From contig NZ_JASITA010000024.1 of the NCBI RefSeq assembly GCF_030063415.1, positions 1 through 64,000 of the forward strand: 64,000 nucleotides of DNA, given 5' to 3'. The stretch is from Streptomyces sp. H27-C3. GTDB lineage: Bacteria; Actinomycetota; Actinomycetes; Streptomycetales; Streptomycetaceae. Numbering within the stretch: position 1 is the stretch's first letter; each line of letters opens with the position of its first letter. Below the pieces are notes generated by a model, which was not told the DNA's origin, did not search any database, and saw only the letters and a program-made list of their open reading frames with translations. A program made the position numbers and the translations under genes. Below are positions 9,134-17,280 of this stretch, piece by piece.

Positions 9134-9789
9134 TTCGCGTCGTCCTCCCCCGGAGCCGAAGCTGGGGCCGAGGCTGGAGCCGAGGCTGGGGCCGAAGCGC
9201 GGACAGGAACCGAAGCGGGAGCGGGCGGCGGTGTGAGCAGGCCGCTCTGCAACGCGGCGGCCGACGGGGGCCGTCCGTAGCCGTAGCGCTCGCTCAGCGA
9301 CTCGCGGGAGATCTTTTCCTGAAGCTTGAGAATGCCCTGGAGCAGCGCCTCGGGACGGGGCGGGCAGCCCGGGACGTACACGTCGACCGGAATGATCTGG
9401 TCGACGCCCTTCGTCACGGAGTACGAATCCCAGTACGGGCCGCCGCAGTTGGAGCAGGCGCCGAAGGAGATGACGTACTTGGGCTCGGGCATCTGCTCGT
9501 ACAGCCGCTTCACGGCCGGGGCCATCTTGTCCGTCACCGTGCCGGAGACGACCATCAGGTCCGCCTGGCGCGGGCCCGGCGCGAAGGGGATCACGCCGAG
9601 GCGGATGAAGTCGTGGCGCGCCATGGATGCCGCGATGAACTCGATCGCGCAGCAGGCGAGTCCGAAGTTGAAGACCCACAGGCTGTAGCGGCGGCCCCAA
9701 TTGAGAACCACCTTCATCGGTTCCGGCGCGAGCCGTGAGAGCACGCCCAAGCGTTGTGGCTCCGGCAGATCGACAGGGGTCACGCCCAT
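9130..9789 (-). CDS. nuoB2: NADH-quinone oxidoreductase subunit B, second copy (NuoB2)
   Basis: This 219-residue subunit carries the terminal N2 [4Fe-4S] cluster. All ligands are visible: the tandem cysteines in FGLACCAIEF, one in SFGACSNCGG and one in VPGCPPRP. After about residue 180 there is an Ala/Pro/Ser-rich tail with APASAPASAPASAP, encoded by four 12-base tandem repeats. ATG at 9787-9789 was chosen because GAAGG lies about 10 bases upstream. A GTG at 9781-9783 would give the GTGA overlap used elsewhere in this operon. NuoB should receive electrons from NuoI2. Confidence 0.92.
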   Translation of the reverse strand: MGVTPVDLPEPQRLGVLSRLAPEPMKVVLNWGRRYSLWVFNFGLACCAIEFIAASMARHDFIRLGVIPFAPGPRQADLMVVSGTVTDKMAPAVKRLYEQMPEPKYVISFGACSNCGGPYWDSYSVTKGVDQIIPVDVYVPGCPPRPEALLQGILKLQEKISRESLSERYGYGRPPSAAALQSGLLTPPPAPASVPVRASAPASAPASAPASAPGEDDAK

Positions 9790-10253
9790 TCGAGGACGCC
9801 CTTCTTCCATGCGTACAGCAGTCCCACGGCCAGGAAGCCGAGGAAGATGAACATCTCGACCAGGGTCGCGGCGCCGTATCCGGCCGCGGCGAAGACCGTC
9901 GCCCACGGGAACAGGAAGATCGAGTCGACGGCGAAGATCACGTACAGAAAGGCGTAGACGTAGTAGCGGACCTGCGTGTGCGCCCAGCCATCGCCGACCG
10001 GGTCCACTCCGCACTCGTACGTGAGCATCTTCTCCGGTGTCGGCACGACGGGCCGCAGCAGCCGCCCGGCCCCGAAGGCCACGGCGACGAACAGCACGCC
10101 GACGAGCGCGAGCAGCCCGACGACCGAGTAACTCTCGAAGTAGTCCGTGGACTCCGTCGCGAGATTCGTCGCGAGATCCGCAGCGAGCTCCGCGGCGGAA
10201 TTTGTCGCGGAATTCGTCATGGGTTGCGCCGCAAGAACAGTCGATTCCGGCAC
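9780..10253 (-). CDS. nuoA2: NADH-quinone oxidoreductase subunit A, second copy (NuoA2)
   Basis: This is a three-helix membrane subunit, about 157 residues from GTG at 10251-10253, which has AGGGG six bases upstream. An ATG at 10218-10220 is an alternative but has no clear ribosome site. The first 45 residues are Ala/Thr/Asn-rich and unusual for the family. The loop motif YECGVDP is present. The usual FD-x-E pair of helix 2 (FDIEIVFLYPWA in the paralogue at 54709) reads FAVDSIFLFPWA, so the aspartate is alanine and the glutamate is aspartate. It is the first gene of the partial operon. Confidence 0.9.
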   Translation of the reverse strand: MPESTVLAAQPMTNSATNSAAELAADLATNLATESTDYFESYSVVGLLALVGVLFVAVAFGAGRLLRPVVPTPEKMLTYECGVDPVGDGWAHTQVRYYVYAFLYVIFAVDSIFLFPWATVFAAAGYGAATLVEMFIFLGFLAVGLLYAWKKGVLEWA

Positions 10254-10310
10254 GTCCGCCCCTCGCTCCCTGGCCTCGTTGCGTCCTGTTCGACGATCTG
10301 TACGCACGGG

Positions 10311-10338
10311 AGTCTAGGCCCTGGTAAAGACTCGGTAA
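10311..10338 (-). promoter_or_regulatory. Possible promoter of the partial nuo operon
   Basis: On the minus strand TTACCG (10333-10338) and TAGACT (10311-10316) are spaced by 16 bases, resembling -35 and -10 elements of the main vegetative type. A transcript starting near 10300 would have a leader of about 50 bases before the nuoA2 GTG. No TTGTGA-type Rex site was seen in the 177-base region between nuoA2 and the divergent kinase. The call rests on eye-matching only. Confidence 0.35.
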
Positions 10339-10430
10339 GCAGCCGCGTCACACCGGGGTGGGGTTATCCCTACTTCCGTACACCCAGCCGCCCCATGGCA
10401 TCCGCGGCGTCGGCCCGGCAGGCTGGGCAT

Positions 10431-11711
10431 ATGACCGCCAGCACCAGCGACTGCCTCTCCCCGTCCGACCGGTCCGACCGGCCGCCACCCGTGCGTTTCC
10501 CGTACGGGCCGCACGTCTGGAAGGAGATCGCGCATCTCCTTCTCAATCTGCCGATGGCCCTGATCGGCTTCACCTTCGTCGTGGTGGCCCTCCTGCTGGG
10601 CTGTGGTCTGTCCGTCACCGTCGTCGGGCTACCGCTGCTGGCCCTGAGCCTGTTGGGCGCCCGCTACCTCGGCAGGATCGAGCGGGCACGCGCGCGTGTG
10701 CTGCTCGGCGAGTGGGTCGACGAGCCGAGCCCGGCCCAGGCGGGCCTGCGGGACCGCGGTTTCCTCCCGTGGCTGTGGGCGAGCCTGAAGGACCCGGTGG
10801 GCTGGCGGACGGCGCTGTACTCGCTGGTCCGGCTGCCCTGGGGCGTACTGACGTTCACGGTGGTCGTGGTTGGTCTGTTCGTGCTCTGGCCGGTCCTGCC
10901 GTACCTCGTGCGGGCACTGGCCAACGGCGACCGGGCGATGGTGCGGGGGCTGCTCTGCCCCTCCGACGAGTTGGAGCGGCGGATCGCCGAGCTGGAGTCG
11001 GACCGGGGCGTCGTCGTCGACACCGCCGCCGCCGACCTGCGGCGCATCGAACGCGATCTGCACGACGGCGCGCAGGCCAGGCTCGTCGCCCTCGCCATCG
11101 GGCTCGGCATGGCCAAGGAGAAGCTGACCGGCGACTTCAAGGACCCGGTCGCCGCCGCGGCGATGGTCGACGAGGCGCACGGCGAGGTGAAGCTGGCCCT
11201 TCAGGAACTCCGGGACCTGGCGCGCGGCATCCACCCGGCCGTCCTGACCGACCGCGGCCTGGACGCGGCGCTCTCCTCCATCGCGTCGCGCTGCACGGCC
11301 CCGGTGAAGGTCACGGTCGAGCTGACCGGACGCCCGGCCCAGGCCATCGAGGGCATCGCGTACTTCACCGTCTCCGAACTCCTGCAGAACGTCAGCAAGC
11401 ACAGCGGCGCGCGCAACGCGTCCGTCGATGTGTGGCGGGCCGGGAACCGGCTGCTGATCAAGGTGAAGGACGACGGGCGCGGCGGCGCGCGGCTGGACGG
11501 CGGCACCGGGATGTCCGGGCTCGCGGACCGGCTCGGCGCGGTCGACGGGGTCTTTGCCCTCGACTCCCCGGTGGGCGGGCCCACCACGGTCACGGCCGAA
11601 CTGCCCTGGCGCGACCGCGAAGGCGAACACGGGAACACCCGTGATCACCAGGCCGGCGGCGGGGCGAAGCGCGCCGCGGGGGTAGGGAAAACCCCCGTCC
11701 GCAAACGGTGA
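10431..11711 (+). CDS. Sensor histidine kinase (HisKA_3 type) 1
   Basis: This is a 426-residue membrane kinase. The N-terminal half (about 1-190) has paired hydrophobic segments and matches the actinobacterial putative-sensor domain layout without a large extracellular loop. The dimerization/phosphoacceptor motif is RRIERDLHDGAQARLVAL. The ATPase domain shows NVSKHSGARN (N box), DDGRGG and GLADRLGAVDG. ATG 10431 was chosen because upstream residues do not look coding. It is divergent from nuoA2 and is followed by a paralogous kinase and a LuxR-type regulator. The signal sensed is unknown. The C-terminal 40 residues are low-complexity and diverge from the paralogue. Confidence 0.88.
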   Translation: MTASTSDCLSPSDRSDRPPPVRFPYGPHVWKEIAHLLLNLPMALIGFTFVVVALLLGCGLSVTVVGLPLLALSLLGARYLGRIERARARVLLGEWVDEPSPAQAGLRDRGFLPWLWASLKDPVGWRTALYSLVRLPWGVLTFTVVVVGLFVLWPVLPYLVRALANGDRAMVRGLLCPSDELERRIAELESDRGVVVDTAAADLRRIERDLHDGAQARLVALAIGLGMAKEKLTGDFKDPVAAAAMVDEAHGEVKLALQELRDLARGIHPAVLTDRGLDAALSSIASRCTAPVKVTVELTGRPAQAIEGIAYFTVSELLQNVSKHSGARNASVDVWRAGNRLLIKVKDDGRGGARLDGGTGMSGLADRLGAVDGVFALDSPVGGPTTVTAELPWRDREGEHGNTRDHQAGGGAKRAAGVGKTPVRKR

Positions 11712-11804
11712 CGGCCCTCATGGTCCTGGGCCTCGCGCCCCAGCATTCTTGAGGTAGACGCTCACTCAGGCTCCGCAGCAGCAGAGCAGAAACGGACGGC
11801 AGCG

Positions 11805-13148
11805 ATGGCCACGGAGTACGCACCGCAGATCCGGGACAAGTGGGAGCCCGAGCACGGTTCCCCGCGAAGGCACCTGCTGCCTCCGGCGCTGCGCGCGCCC
11901 GTCGAGGCCCGCGCCTGGCGCGAGCTCGGCTATCTCTTCCTGAGCGTGCCGATCAGCCTGCTGCTCTTCAGCTTCGCCGTCACCATGACGTCGCTCAGCG
12001 CCGGCCTGCTCGTCACCTTCCTCGGCGTGCCCCTGCTCGCGGCGGTCCTGGCCTGCTGCCGGGGCTTCGGGATGGTGGAGCGGGCCCGCGCCAGGTGCCT
12101 GCTGAAGGTGCACGTGGCCGACCCCGCTCCCGTGCGCCCCAAGGCGAACGGCGCGATGCCCTGGATCGGCGCGATGATCAAGAGCGGAGTGTCCTGGCGG
12201 CACCTGCTCTACGCCGTCCTGCACATGCCGTGGGCGCTCTTCGCCTTCACCCTCGCGGTGACTGTCTGGTCGTGGGGCTGGGCGATGCTCACGTATCCGC
12301 TGTGGCAGTGGGTCTTCCCCATGTACGGCGGGGTGGGTGGCATCCAGTTGTACGGCGACGGCGCGCACAACGTCTATCTCGACAGCCCCTTCGAGCTGGC
12401 GGTGACCAGCGCGTTCGGCCTGATCGTGACCCTGGCCGCCCCGTGGGTCATCCGGGCCCTGACCTCCGTGGACCGGTTGCTGGTGACCGGACTGCTGGGC
12501 CCGTCCCGGCTCGCCAGCCGTGTCTCCGAGCTGGAGTCGGACCGGGGCGTCGTCGTCGACACCGCCGCCGCCGACCTGCGGCGCATCGAACGCGATCTGC
12601 ACGATGGCGCGCAGGCCAGGCTCGTCGCCCTCGCCATGGACCTGGGTCTGGCGAAGGAGAAGCTGACGGAGGACCCCGAGGCCGCGGCCCGCATGGTGGA
12701 CGAGGCGCACGGCGAGGTGAAGGTCGCCCTTCAGGAGCTGCGTGACCTCGCCCGCGGCATCCACCCGGCCGTTCTGACCGACCGGGGCCTGGACGCGGCA
12801 CTCTCCGCGATCGCCTCCCGGTGCACGGTGCCGGTGCAGGTCGAGGTGGATCTGCCGACGCGCCCGGCCCAGGCCATCGAGGGCATCGCGTACTTCACCG
12901 TCTCCGAACTCCTGCAGAACGTCAGCAAGCACGCACGGGCGAGCCGGGCCCGGATCGACGTGTGGCAGTCGACGGACCGGGTGCTGCTTCAGGTGAGCGA
13001 CGACGGGCAGGGCGGCGCGGACACCGAGTCCGGTTCCGGCCTGGCGGGACTCACGGAGCGGCTCGACGCGGTCGACGGGATCCTGGTCATCGACTCCCCG
13101 GTGGGCGGGCCGACCACGGTCACGGCGGAGCTGCCCTGGCGCGGCTGA
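11805..13148 (+). CDS. Sensor histidine kinase (HisKA_3 type) 2
   Basis: This 447-residue paralogue of the preceding kinase has the same architecture: hydrophobic putative-sensor region (about 30-230), phosphoacceptor helix RRIERDLHDGAQARLVAL and ATPase boxes NVSKHARAS, DDGQGG and GLTERLDAVDG. Between the first two hydrophobic pairs it carries a short extra loop (YGGVGGIQLYGDGAHNVYL) not seen in kinase 1. Parts of the kinase domain are almost identical at DNA level to kinase 1, for example around 12532-12636 versus 10990-11094. Both kinases probably act on the response regulator at 13301, possibly as a heterodimer. Confidence 0.88.
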   Translation: MATEYAPQIRDKWEPEHGSPRRHLLPPALRAPVEARAWRELGYLFLSVPISLLLFSFAVTMTSLSAGLLVTFLGVPLLAAVLACCRGFGMVERARARCLLKVHVADPAPVRPKANGAMPWIGAMIKSGVSWRHLLYAVLHMPWALFAFTLAVTVWSWGWAMLTYPLWQWVFPMYGGVGGIQLYGDGAHNVYLDSPFELAVTSAFGLIVTLAAPWVIRALTSVDRLLVTGLLGPSRLASRVSELESDRGVVVDTAAADLRRIERDLHDGAQARLVALAMDLGLAKEKLTEDPEAAARMVDEAHGEVKVALQELRDLARGIHPAVLTDRGLDAALSAIASRCTVPVQVEVDLPTRPAQAIEGIAYFTVSELLQNVSKHARASRARIDVWQSTDRVLLQVSDDGQGGADTESGSGLAGLTERLDAVDGILVIDSPVGGPTTVTAELPWRG

Positions 13149-13300
13149 CCCCGGCGCTCCCCCGCGCGGGCCGGCCCGAGCCCCCCCGGCCCAAGTCGTA
13201 CGCCACTATTCCCAACGCCCGGACGCACACCGGGTCGCGATACTGGGATGCTGGTGGGCGACGGGTGGAAAGCAAACAATTGCTGGGGGGCTACACGGTC

Positions 13301-13972
13301 GTGGAGGACAGAGTGCGAGTGGTCATCGCCGAGGATTCAGTGCTGCTTCGGGAGGGCCTGACTCGGCTGCTGACCGACCGCGGACACAACGTCGTGGCGG
13401 GCGTCGGGGACGCGGAGGCGCTGATCAAGACAATCGCCGATCTGGCGGCACGGGACGCCGTACCGGATGTGGTGGTCGCGGACGTACGAATGCCGCCGAC
13501 ACACACCGACGAAGGGGTACGGGCAGCAGTGCGGCTGCGCCGGGACTACCCGGGGATCGGGGTGCTGGTGTTGTCCCAGTACGTCGAGGAGCAGTACGCG
13601 ACGGAGTTGCTGGCCGGATCGAGTCGCGGTGTCGGCTATCTACTGAAGGATCGGGTGGCCGAGGTACGTGAATTCGTCGATGCCGTTGTCCGGGTGGCCC
13701 AGGGCGGGACCGCGCTCGACCCCGAGGTGGTGGCCCAGTTGCTGGGTCGCAGCCGCAAGCAGGACGTCCTCGCCGGACTGACACCGCGGGAGCGGGAGGT
13801 CCTGGGTCTGATGGCCGAGGGACGGACGAACTCGGCGGTCGCCAAGCAGTTGGTGGTGAGTGACGGTGCGGTCGAGAAGCACGTCAGCAACATCTTCCTC
13901 AAGCTCGGTCTCTCACCGAGCGTGGGGGACCACCGACGAGTGCTGGCCGTACTGACCTATCTGAATTCCTGA
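13301..13972 (+). CDS. LuxR/NarL-family two-component response regulator
   Basis: This is a 223-residue regulator. The receiver domain occupies 1 to about 125, with the acidic pair E11/D12, the phosphoacceptor aspartate D61 in VVADVRMPP, serine in VLSQY and lysine in YLLKDRV. The C-terminal HTH is LTPREREVLGLMAEGRTNSA followed by VSDGAVEKHVSNIFLKLGL. GTG at 13301 has a G-rich stretch about 12 bases upstream; an in-frame GTG at 13265 is an alternative. It follows the two kinases by 152 bases with no other gene between, so it is the likely partner. Divergent nuo2 or downstream korAB are obvious candidate targets, by position only. Confidence 0.88.
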   Translation: MEDRVRVVIAEDSVLLREGLTRLLTDRGHNVVAGVGDAEALIKTIADLAARDAVPDVVVADVRMPPTHTDEGVRAAVRLRRDYPGIGVLVLSQYVEEQYATELLAGSSRGVGYLLKDRVAEVREFVDAVVRVAQGGTALDPEVVAQLLGRSRKQDVLAGLTPREREVLGLMAEGRTNSAVAKQLVVSDGAVEKHVSNIFLKLGLSPSVGDHRRVLAVLTYLNS

Positions 13973-14007
13973 TGAACTGACACCCTGTCAGATGCAGTTG
14001 GAGCAGC

Positions 14008-14028
14008 GGACCGGAGACGATCCGGTCC
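14008..14028 (+). terminator. Hairpin after the response regulator
   Basis: GGACCGGA and TCCGGTCC form a perfect 8-bp stem with a 5-base loop, 35 bases after the regulator stop. It separates the two-component genes from korAB. The 14029-14243 leader before korA holds no convincing gene; an upstream in-frame ATG at 14118 would add a low-complexity extension and lacks a good ribosome site. Confidence 0.5.
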
Positions 14029-14243
14029 GCGGGCCCAGAACCAAAGGATGAGTACGGAGCGTCTTCAAGGAGAGCGCCGGGGGGCGATGGAGCCATGACA
14101 AACCAGCACAATGGGTTATGTCAGAAGAAGGTCCGGATTACGAGCATCCCAGGGAACGGCACCCTCCCGGACGTAGGGTGGGCTCCATGGCCGCCGGTGA
14201 GCCGGCCGGTCCGGAGCAGCCGCCTCGAGGGAGGTCCAGTTCA

Positions 14244-16211
14244 GTGACCAGCCAGGTCAGTAGCCCAACCGGGCAGACCGATGGAGCCGACGGAACCGAC
14301 GAAGCCGGTGAGGCTGTCGTCGGAGAGCAGCGCGGTGCACCGGCACCTCAACCCCTGGAAAAAGAGGTCCGCCGCCTCGATCGGGTGATCATTCGGTTTG
14401 CCGGTGACTCGGGTGATGGGATGCAGCTGACGGGGGACCGGTTCACGTCGGAGACGGCGACGTTCGGGAACGATCTGTCGACGCTGCCGAATTTTCCCGC
14501 CGAGATCCGTGCACCGGCCGGGACCCTGCCCGGTGTCTCCAGCTTCCAGCTGCATTTCGCCGATCATGACATCCTCACCCCCGGCGACGCGCCGGATGTG
14601 CTGGTGGCGATGAACCCGGCCGCGTTGAAGGCGAACATCGGTGATGTGCCGCGCGGCGCGGAGATCATTGTGAATACCGATGAGTTCACGAAGCGGCCAA
14701 TGGCGAAGGTCGGCTACGAGACCTCCCCGCTGGAGGACGGGTCGTTGGAGGCCTACCAGGTCCATCCGGTGCCCCTGACGACTTTGACCCTTGAGGCTCT
14801 GAAGGAGTTCGGGCTTCCCCGCAAGGAGGCCGAACGCAGCAAGAACATGTTCGCTTTGGGGTTGCTGTCGTGGATGTATCACCGGCCGACGGAGGGCACC
14901 GAGCGGTTCTTGCGGGCGAAGTTCGCGAAGAAGCCACAGATCGCCGAGGCGAATGTCGCCGCGTTCCGGGCCGGTTGGAACTTCGGCGAGACCACCGAGG
15001 ACTTCGCGGTCTCCTATGAGGTCGCCCCGGCCACCAAGGCGTTCGCGGCCGGCACCTACCGCAGCATCTCCGGGAACCTGGCCCTGTCCTACGGGCTGAT
15101 CGCGGCCGGCCGGCAGGCCGACCTGCCCTTGTACTTGGGGTCGTATCCGATCACTCCGGCCTCCGACATCCTGCACGAACTCAGCAAGCACAAGAACTTC
15201 GGGGTACGCACCTTCCAGGCCGAGGATGAGATCGCGGCCATTGGGGCGGCGTTGGGGGCGGCGTTCGGCGGGCAGTTGGGGGTCACCACCACCTCCGGGC
15301 CGGGTGTGGCGCTGAAGTCGGAGACCATCGGGCTGGCGGTGTCACTGGAGCTGCCGTTGCTCGTGGTGGCGATTCAGCGCGGCGGTCCTTCGACGGGGTT
15401 GCCGACCAAGACCGAGCAGGCCGACCTGCTGCAGGCGATGTACGGGCGCAACGGTGAGGCGCCGGTGCCGATCGTGGCACCCCGCACCCCGGCGGACTGC
15501 TTCGACGCCGCGCTCGACGCGGCACGGATCGCGGTCACCTACCGCACCCCGGTATTCCTGCTCTCCGACGGCTATCTGGCCAACGGCTCCGAGCCCTGGC
15601 GCATCCCGGAGATCGACGAACTCCCCGACCTGCGGGTGCAGTTCGCCACCGGACCCAACCACGAGCTGGCCGATGGCACCGAGGTGTTCTGGCCCTACAA
15701 GCGCGATCCGCACACGCTGGCCCGCCCGTGGGCGGTGCCCGGCACCCCGGGCCTTGAACACCGGATCGGCGGGATCGAGAAGCAGGACGGCACCGGCAAC
15801 ATCTCCTACGACCCCGCCAACCACGACTTCATGGTCCGCACCCGCCAGGCCAAAATCGACGGCATCAGCGTCCCCGACCTCGAAGTCGACGACCCCGCCC
15901 AGGCCAAAACCCTGGTCCTCGGCTGGGGCTCCACCTACGGGCCGATCACCGCGGCCGTCCGGCGCCTGCGCACCGCCGGCATCCCCATCGCCCAGGCCCA
16001 CCTGCGCCACCTCAACCCCTTTCCCCGGAACCTCGGCGAGATTCTGGGACGTTACGAGAAAGTGGTCGTGCCCGAGATGAACCTCGGGCAGCTCACCACC
16101 CTGCTCAGGGCCAAATACCTGGTGGACGCGCACTCCTACAACCAGGTCAACGGAATGCCGTTCAAGGCCGAGCAGCTCGCAGAGGCTCTCAAGGAGGCCA
16201 TCAATGACTGA
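14244..16211 (+). CDS. korA: 2-oxoacid:ferredoxin oxidoreductase, fused gamma-alpha subunit (KorA)
   Basis: This 655-residue protein oxidatively decarboxylates a 2-oxoacid, most likely 2-oxoglutarate, to the acyl-CoA and reduces ferredoxin. An N-terminal disordered segment (1 to about 45) precedes the gamma domain, with FAGDSGDGMQLTGDRF. The alpha pyrimidine-binding domain shows YPITPASDILHELSKH, QAEDEIAAIGAALGA, TTSGPGVALKSE and QRGGPSTGLPTKTEQ. GTG 14244 is supported by GGGAGGT about 8 bases upstream. The gene overlaps korB by 8 bases. The architecture matches the actinobacterial KorAB type described in mycobacteria, which tolerates oxygen. No dedicated ferredoxin gene is adjacent. Confidence 0.93.
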   Translation: MTSQVSSPTGQTDGADGTDEAGEAVVGEQRGAPAPQPLEKEVRRLDRVIIRFAGDSGDGMQLTGDRFTSETATFGNDLSTLPNFPAEIRAPAGTLPGVSSFQLHFADHDILTPGDAPDVLVAMNPAALKANIGDVPRGAEIIVNTDEFTKRPMAKVGYETSPLEDGSLEAYQVHPVPLTTLTLEALKEFGLPRKEAERSKNMFALGLLSWMYHRPTEGTERFLRAKFAKKPQIAEANVAAFRAGWNFGETTEDFAVSYEVAPATKAFAAGTYRSISGNLALSYGLIAAGRQADLPLYLGSYPITPASDILHELSKHKNFGVRTFQAEDEIAAIGAALGAAFGGQLGVTTTSGPGVALKSETIGLAVSLELPLLVVAIQRGGPSTGLPTKTEQADLLQAMYGRNGEAPVPIVAPRTPADCFDAALDAARIAVTYRTPVFLLSDGYLANGSEPWRIPEIDELPDLRVQFATGPNHELADGTEVFWPYKRDPHTLARPWAVPGTPGLEHRIGGIEKQDGTGNISYDPANHDFMVRTRQAKIDGISVPDLEVDDPAQAKTLVLGWGSTYGPITAAVRRLRTAGIPIAQAHLRHLNPFPRNLGEILGRYEKVVVPEMNLGQLTTLLRAKYLVDAHSYNQVNGMPFKAEQLAEALKEAIND

Positions 16212-17253
16212 GGCGCTCTCGCTGGTACCCAAAGCCGAGGCCAGGCAATCCATGAAGGACTTCAAGTCCGATCAGGAAGTGCGCTGGTGCCCCGGCTGCG
16301 GCGACTACGCGGTCCTGGCCGCCGTACAGGGCTTCATGCCCGAACTCGGCCTGGCCAAAGAGAACATCGTCTTCGTCTCCGGAATCGGCTGCTCCTCCCG
16401 CTTCCCCTACTACATGAACACCTACGGGATGCACTCCATCCACGGCCGCGCCCCCGCCATCGCCACCGGACTGGCCTCCTCCCGCCGGGACTTGAGCGTC
16501 TGGGTCGTCACCGGCGACGGCGACGCGCTGTCCATCGGCGGCAACCACCTCATCCACGCCCTGCGCCGCAACGTCAACCTCAAGATCCTGCTCTTCAACA
16601 ACCGGATCTACGGACTCACCAAAGGCCAGTACTCCCCGACCTCCGAAATCGGCAAAATCACCAAGTCCACCCCCATGGGCTCCCTCGACGCCCCCTTCAA
16701 CCCGGTCTCACTCGCGATCGGTGCCGAAGCGAGCTTCGTGGCCCGCACCGTCGACTCCGACCGCAAACACCTCACCAGCGTCCTGCGCCAGGCCGCCGAC
16801 CACCCCGGCACCGCCCTCGTCGAGATCTACCAGAACTGCAACATCTACAACGACGGCGCCTTCGAAGCCCTCAAAGACAAACAACAGGCCGAAGAAGCCG
16901 TCATCCGCCTGGAACACGGCGAGCAGATCCGCTTCGGCGCCGACCGCACCAAAGGCGTCATCCGCGACCCCGCCACCGGCGACCTCAAAGTCACCACCGT
17001 CACCCCCGACAACGAAAACCAGATCCTCGTCCACGACGCCCACGCGACCAGCCCCACCACCGCCTTCGCACTCTCACGCCTCGCCGACCCCGACACCCTG
17101 CACCACACCCCCATCGGAGTACTCCGCAGCATCCACCGCCCCGTCTACGACACCCTGATGTCGGACCAGTTGGACGCCGCCATCGAGAGAGACGGCAAGG
17201 GCGACCTGGGCGCACTACTCGCCGGAAACGACACCTGGACCGTGGTCGGCTGA
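16204..17253 (+). CDS. korB: 2-oxoacid:ferredoxin oxidoreductase beta subunit (KorB)
   Basis: This 349-residue subunit binds thiamine diphosphate and a [4Fe-4S] cluster. Cluster cysteines are visible as C29 and C32 (WCPGCGD), with C63 (GIGCSS) and C212 (QNCNIYND) as further candidates. The thiamine diphosphate motif GDGDALSIGGNH lies at 104-115, with NNRIYGLTKGQYSPTS after it. It overlaps korA by 8 bases and is translationally coupled to it. The complex would put low-potential electrons on ferredoxin, of interest because a NuoEFG-less complex-I cluster lies less than 4 kb upstream, in the opposite orientation. Confidence 0.94.
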   Translation: MTEALSLVPKAEARQSMKDFKSDQEVRWCPGCGDYAVLAAVQGFMPELGLAKENIVFVSGIGCSSRFPYYMNTYGMHSIHGRAPAIATGLASSRRDLSVWVVTGDGDALSIGGNHLIHALRRNVNLKILLFNNRIYGLTKGQYSPTSEIGKITKSTPMGSLDAPFNPVSLAIGAEASFVARTVDSDRKHLTSVLRQAADHPGTALVEIYQNCNIYNDGAFEALKDKQQAEEAVIRLEHGEQIRFGADRTKGVIRDPATGDLKVTTVTPDNENQILVHDAHATSPTTAFALSRLADPDTLHHTPIGVLRSIHRPVYDTLMSDQLDAAIERDGKGDLGALLAGNDTWTVVG

Positions 17254-17280
17254 CCATTCGCTGTCACCCACGTCCCCTTG

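Noticed and set aside
14118..14243. korA starting at ATG 14118
   Set aside because: It would add 42 disordered residues and has no ribosome site, while GTG 14244 has GGGAGGT at good spacing.
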